DNA from: an uncultured Gemmatimonadota bacterium
GTDB lineage: Bacteria; Gemmatimonadota; Gemmatimonadetes; Gemmatimonadales; GWC2-71-9
Assembly (NCBI GenBank): GCA_913009915.1
Contig: CAJVYZ010000142.1
Location: forward strand, 1-7,027
DNA: 7,027 bases
Direction: 5' to 3'
The notes beneath the pieces were generated by a model that did not search any database, was not told where the DNA came from, and worked only from the letters and a program-made list of their open reading frames with translations. The translations under genes and the position numbers were made by a program. Shown one piece after another: positions 5,585 through 7,027 of this stretch (position 1 is its first letter; each line of letters opens with the position of its first letter).

Positions 5585-6865
5585 GTGTCAAACAAGGATC
5601 AGTTCGTGTTCTCCGACACTCTCTCCGTCACCGACAACCGCACCGGCCAGCAGTACCAGCTTCCCATTACCGACGGGACCGTCCGGGCGATGGATTTCCG
5701 CCAACTAAAGGTCGATGTCGAAGACTTCGGGCTCATGACCTATGACCCCGCCTTCACCAATACGGCCTGCTGTAGAAGCGCCATCACCTTCATCGACGGG
5801 GAACGCGGCATCCTTCGGTATCGGGGCTACCCCATCGAGCAACTGGCCGATACGACCTCGTTCCTCGAAGTCGCCTACCTCCTGCAAGTGGGGGAGCTAC
5901 CCACCCAGGACCAGCTCGACGTGTGGACCGACGATATCCGGTACCACACCTACGTCCACACCAAGGTGCTGAAGTTCCTCGAGGGATTCCTGTACGACGC
6001 CCACCCCATGGGGATGCTCCTGGGTGCGGTGGGAGCCTTGTCGACCTTCTACCCCGACGCCAAGGACATCCAGAACCCGGCCAACCGATATCTCCAGCGG
6101 GTCCGGCTCATGGCCAAGATCCCCACCCTGGCCGCGTTTGCCTTCCGCCACGTGCGCGGACTGCCCTTCGTGTTTCCGGACAACGATCTCGACTACATCG
6201 GCAATTTCGTCAACATGACGTTCAGCATCGGCGGCAAGCATGAGCCCAAACCGGTCCTCCAGCGGGCCCTCCAAATCCTGCTGATCCTGCACGCGGACCA
6301 CGAACAGAACTGCTCCACCAGCGCCGTACGGTCGGTGGGGTCATCCCACGTCGACCCGTTCTCGGCCGTATCCGCCGGCATCGCGGCGCTGTACGGCCCG
6401 CTGCACGGCGGCGCCAACGAGGCGGTCCTCAAGATGCTGGATGTGATCGGGGACAAGGCCAACATTCCCAGCTACGTGGAGCGGGTCAAAAAGGGTGAGA
6501 TGCGGCTGATGGGCTTCGGTCACCGGGTGTACAAGTCCTACGATCCCCGGGCCCAACTCATCAAACGCGTGGCCGACGAAGTGTTTGCCGAGACCGGCAT
6601 GAACCCCAAACTGGAGATCGCGCTCGAGCTGGAACGCATCGCCCTGGAAGACGACTACTTCGTCTCCCGCAAGCTCTACCCCAATGTGGATTTTTATTCG
6701 GGCCTGATCTACCAGGCCATGGGCTATCCGACCGACTACTTCACGGTCCTGTTCGCCATCGGACGGATGCCGGGGTGGCTGGCACAGTGGGAAGAAATGC
6801 TCCTGGACAAGGAACAGAAGATCTCCCGGCCGAGGCAGATCTACACCGGCCACCCCGAACGGCCG
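5585..6865 (+). CDS. gltA: type II citrate synthase (3' end lost to adapter)
   Basis: The enzyme condenses oxaloacetate and acetyl-CoA to citrate, the entry step of the TCA cycle. The 427 genuine codons from GTG align along the whole length with hexameric bacterial GltA. Visible are GILRYRGYPIEQLAD (75-89), LHADHEQNCSTS (235-246), the first catalytic histidine in GPLHGGANEA (His274; His264 in E. coli), the second in GFGHRVYKSYDPRA (His313; E. coli His305) and the catalytic aspartate in NVDFYSG (Asp369; E. coli Asp362), then the C-terminal arginine region KISRPRQIYTGHPERP. All catalytic residues are present. The reading frame formally continues to TGA at 6902-6904, but the last 12 residues (RSEEHTSELQSH) are translated adapter. 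Comparison with the E. coli enzyme suggests about eight true residues are missing. It follows queF on the same strand after 112 bases; co-transcription is possible but not shown. Confidence 0.96.
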
Positions 6866-6931
6866 AGATCGGAAGAGCACACGTCTGAACTCCAGTCACA
6901 CTGATATATCTCGTATGCCGTCTTCTGCTTG
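6866..6931 (+). other. Illumina TruSeq indexed adapter (contamination, not genomic)
   Basis: Bases 6866-6899 are the TruSeq indexed-adapter stem, starting AGATCGGAAGAGCACACGTC. Bases 6900-6907 are the index ACTGATAT, which I recall as TruSeq index 25, and 6908-6931 are the P7 end, finishing GTCTTCTGCTTG. All segments are present in order and without error. The join with genomic DNA is after the proline codon ending at 6865, inside the citrate synthase gene. Confidence 0.98.
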
Positions 6932-7027
6932 AAAAAAAAAATAAAGACATGAGTTATTATTTCACTAAAATTGGTAATAGTACGTCGCTGGCTTACGCAC
7001 AATGAAGACTCATGTAGATGCAAGAAG
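6932..7027. other. poly(A) run and AT-rich tail after the adapter, not part of this genome
   Basis: Ten A (6932-6941) follow the adapter end, as in reads that run past a short insert. The remaining 86 bases are AT-rich, unlike the rest of the window, and encode nothing recognisable. They are probably read-end noise or chimeric sequence joined by the assembler. Confidence 0.85.

Noticed and set aside
5897..6301. 134-codon minus-strand open frame inside citrate synthase
   Set aside because: It is wholly antisense to a highly conserved enzyme and has no start context of its own.

Overview
The window comes from a GC-rich bacterium. It holds ordinary bacterial genes with Shine-Dalgarno sites and GTG/TTG starts, a type I QueF and a type II citrate synthase. 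I cannot assign a phylum. The GC-rich codon use, the MHYT/PAS sensor and the IS3-type scars would fit a free-living environmental organism. The last ~160 bases are not genomic: position 6866 begins an Illumina TruSeq adapter with its index, followed by poly(A) and an AT-rich tail. The contig end is therefore a sequencing artefact, and it truncates the citrate synthase gene.

Layout. Minus strand, 1-1941: a large sensor protein, running off the left edge, with a seven-helix MHYT domain, an eighth helix, an extracytoplasmic domain, a ninth helix and at least two PAS domains; its output domain lies outside the window. 1942-2366: no gene I can support. 2367-2477 (minus): the C-terminal scrap of an IS3-family transposase OrfB. 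2480-3260 (minus): two small unknown genes in a tight operon, the first a membrane-anchored protein and the second a soluble protein. 3261-3439: a divergent intergenic region with CGTCAT half-sites and a 15-bp palindrome. 3440-3754 (plus): a small XRE-like helix-turn-helix protein. 3702-4196 (minus): an unknown 164-residue protein that overlaps it tail to tail and has a good sigma-70-type promoter at 4281-4309. 4411-5004 (minus): a decayed IS3-family element with OrfA and the start of OrfB, ending in a recognisable terminal repeat at 4979-5004. 5080-5472 (plus): queF. 5585-6865 (plus): citrate synthase, 3' truncated.

How the parts relate. The region 2367-5004 looks like a small accessory island bounded by two different IS3-family scars, set between a signalling gene and two housekeeping genes. 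Within it, the HTH protein is the natural candidate regulator of the divergent two-gene operon. I see no CRISPR array, tRNA, rRNA, toxin-antitoxin pair I can name, or recognisable defence system. The unknown genes of the island are the only candidates for something undescribed, and the sequence alone does not show what they do.
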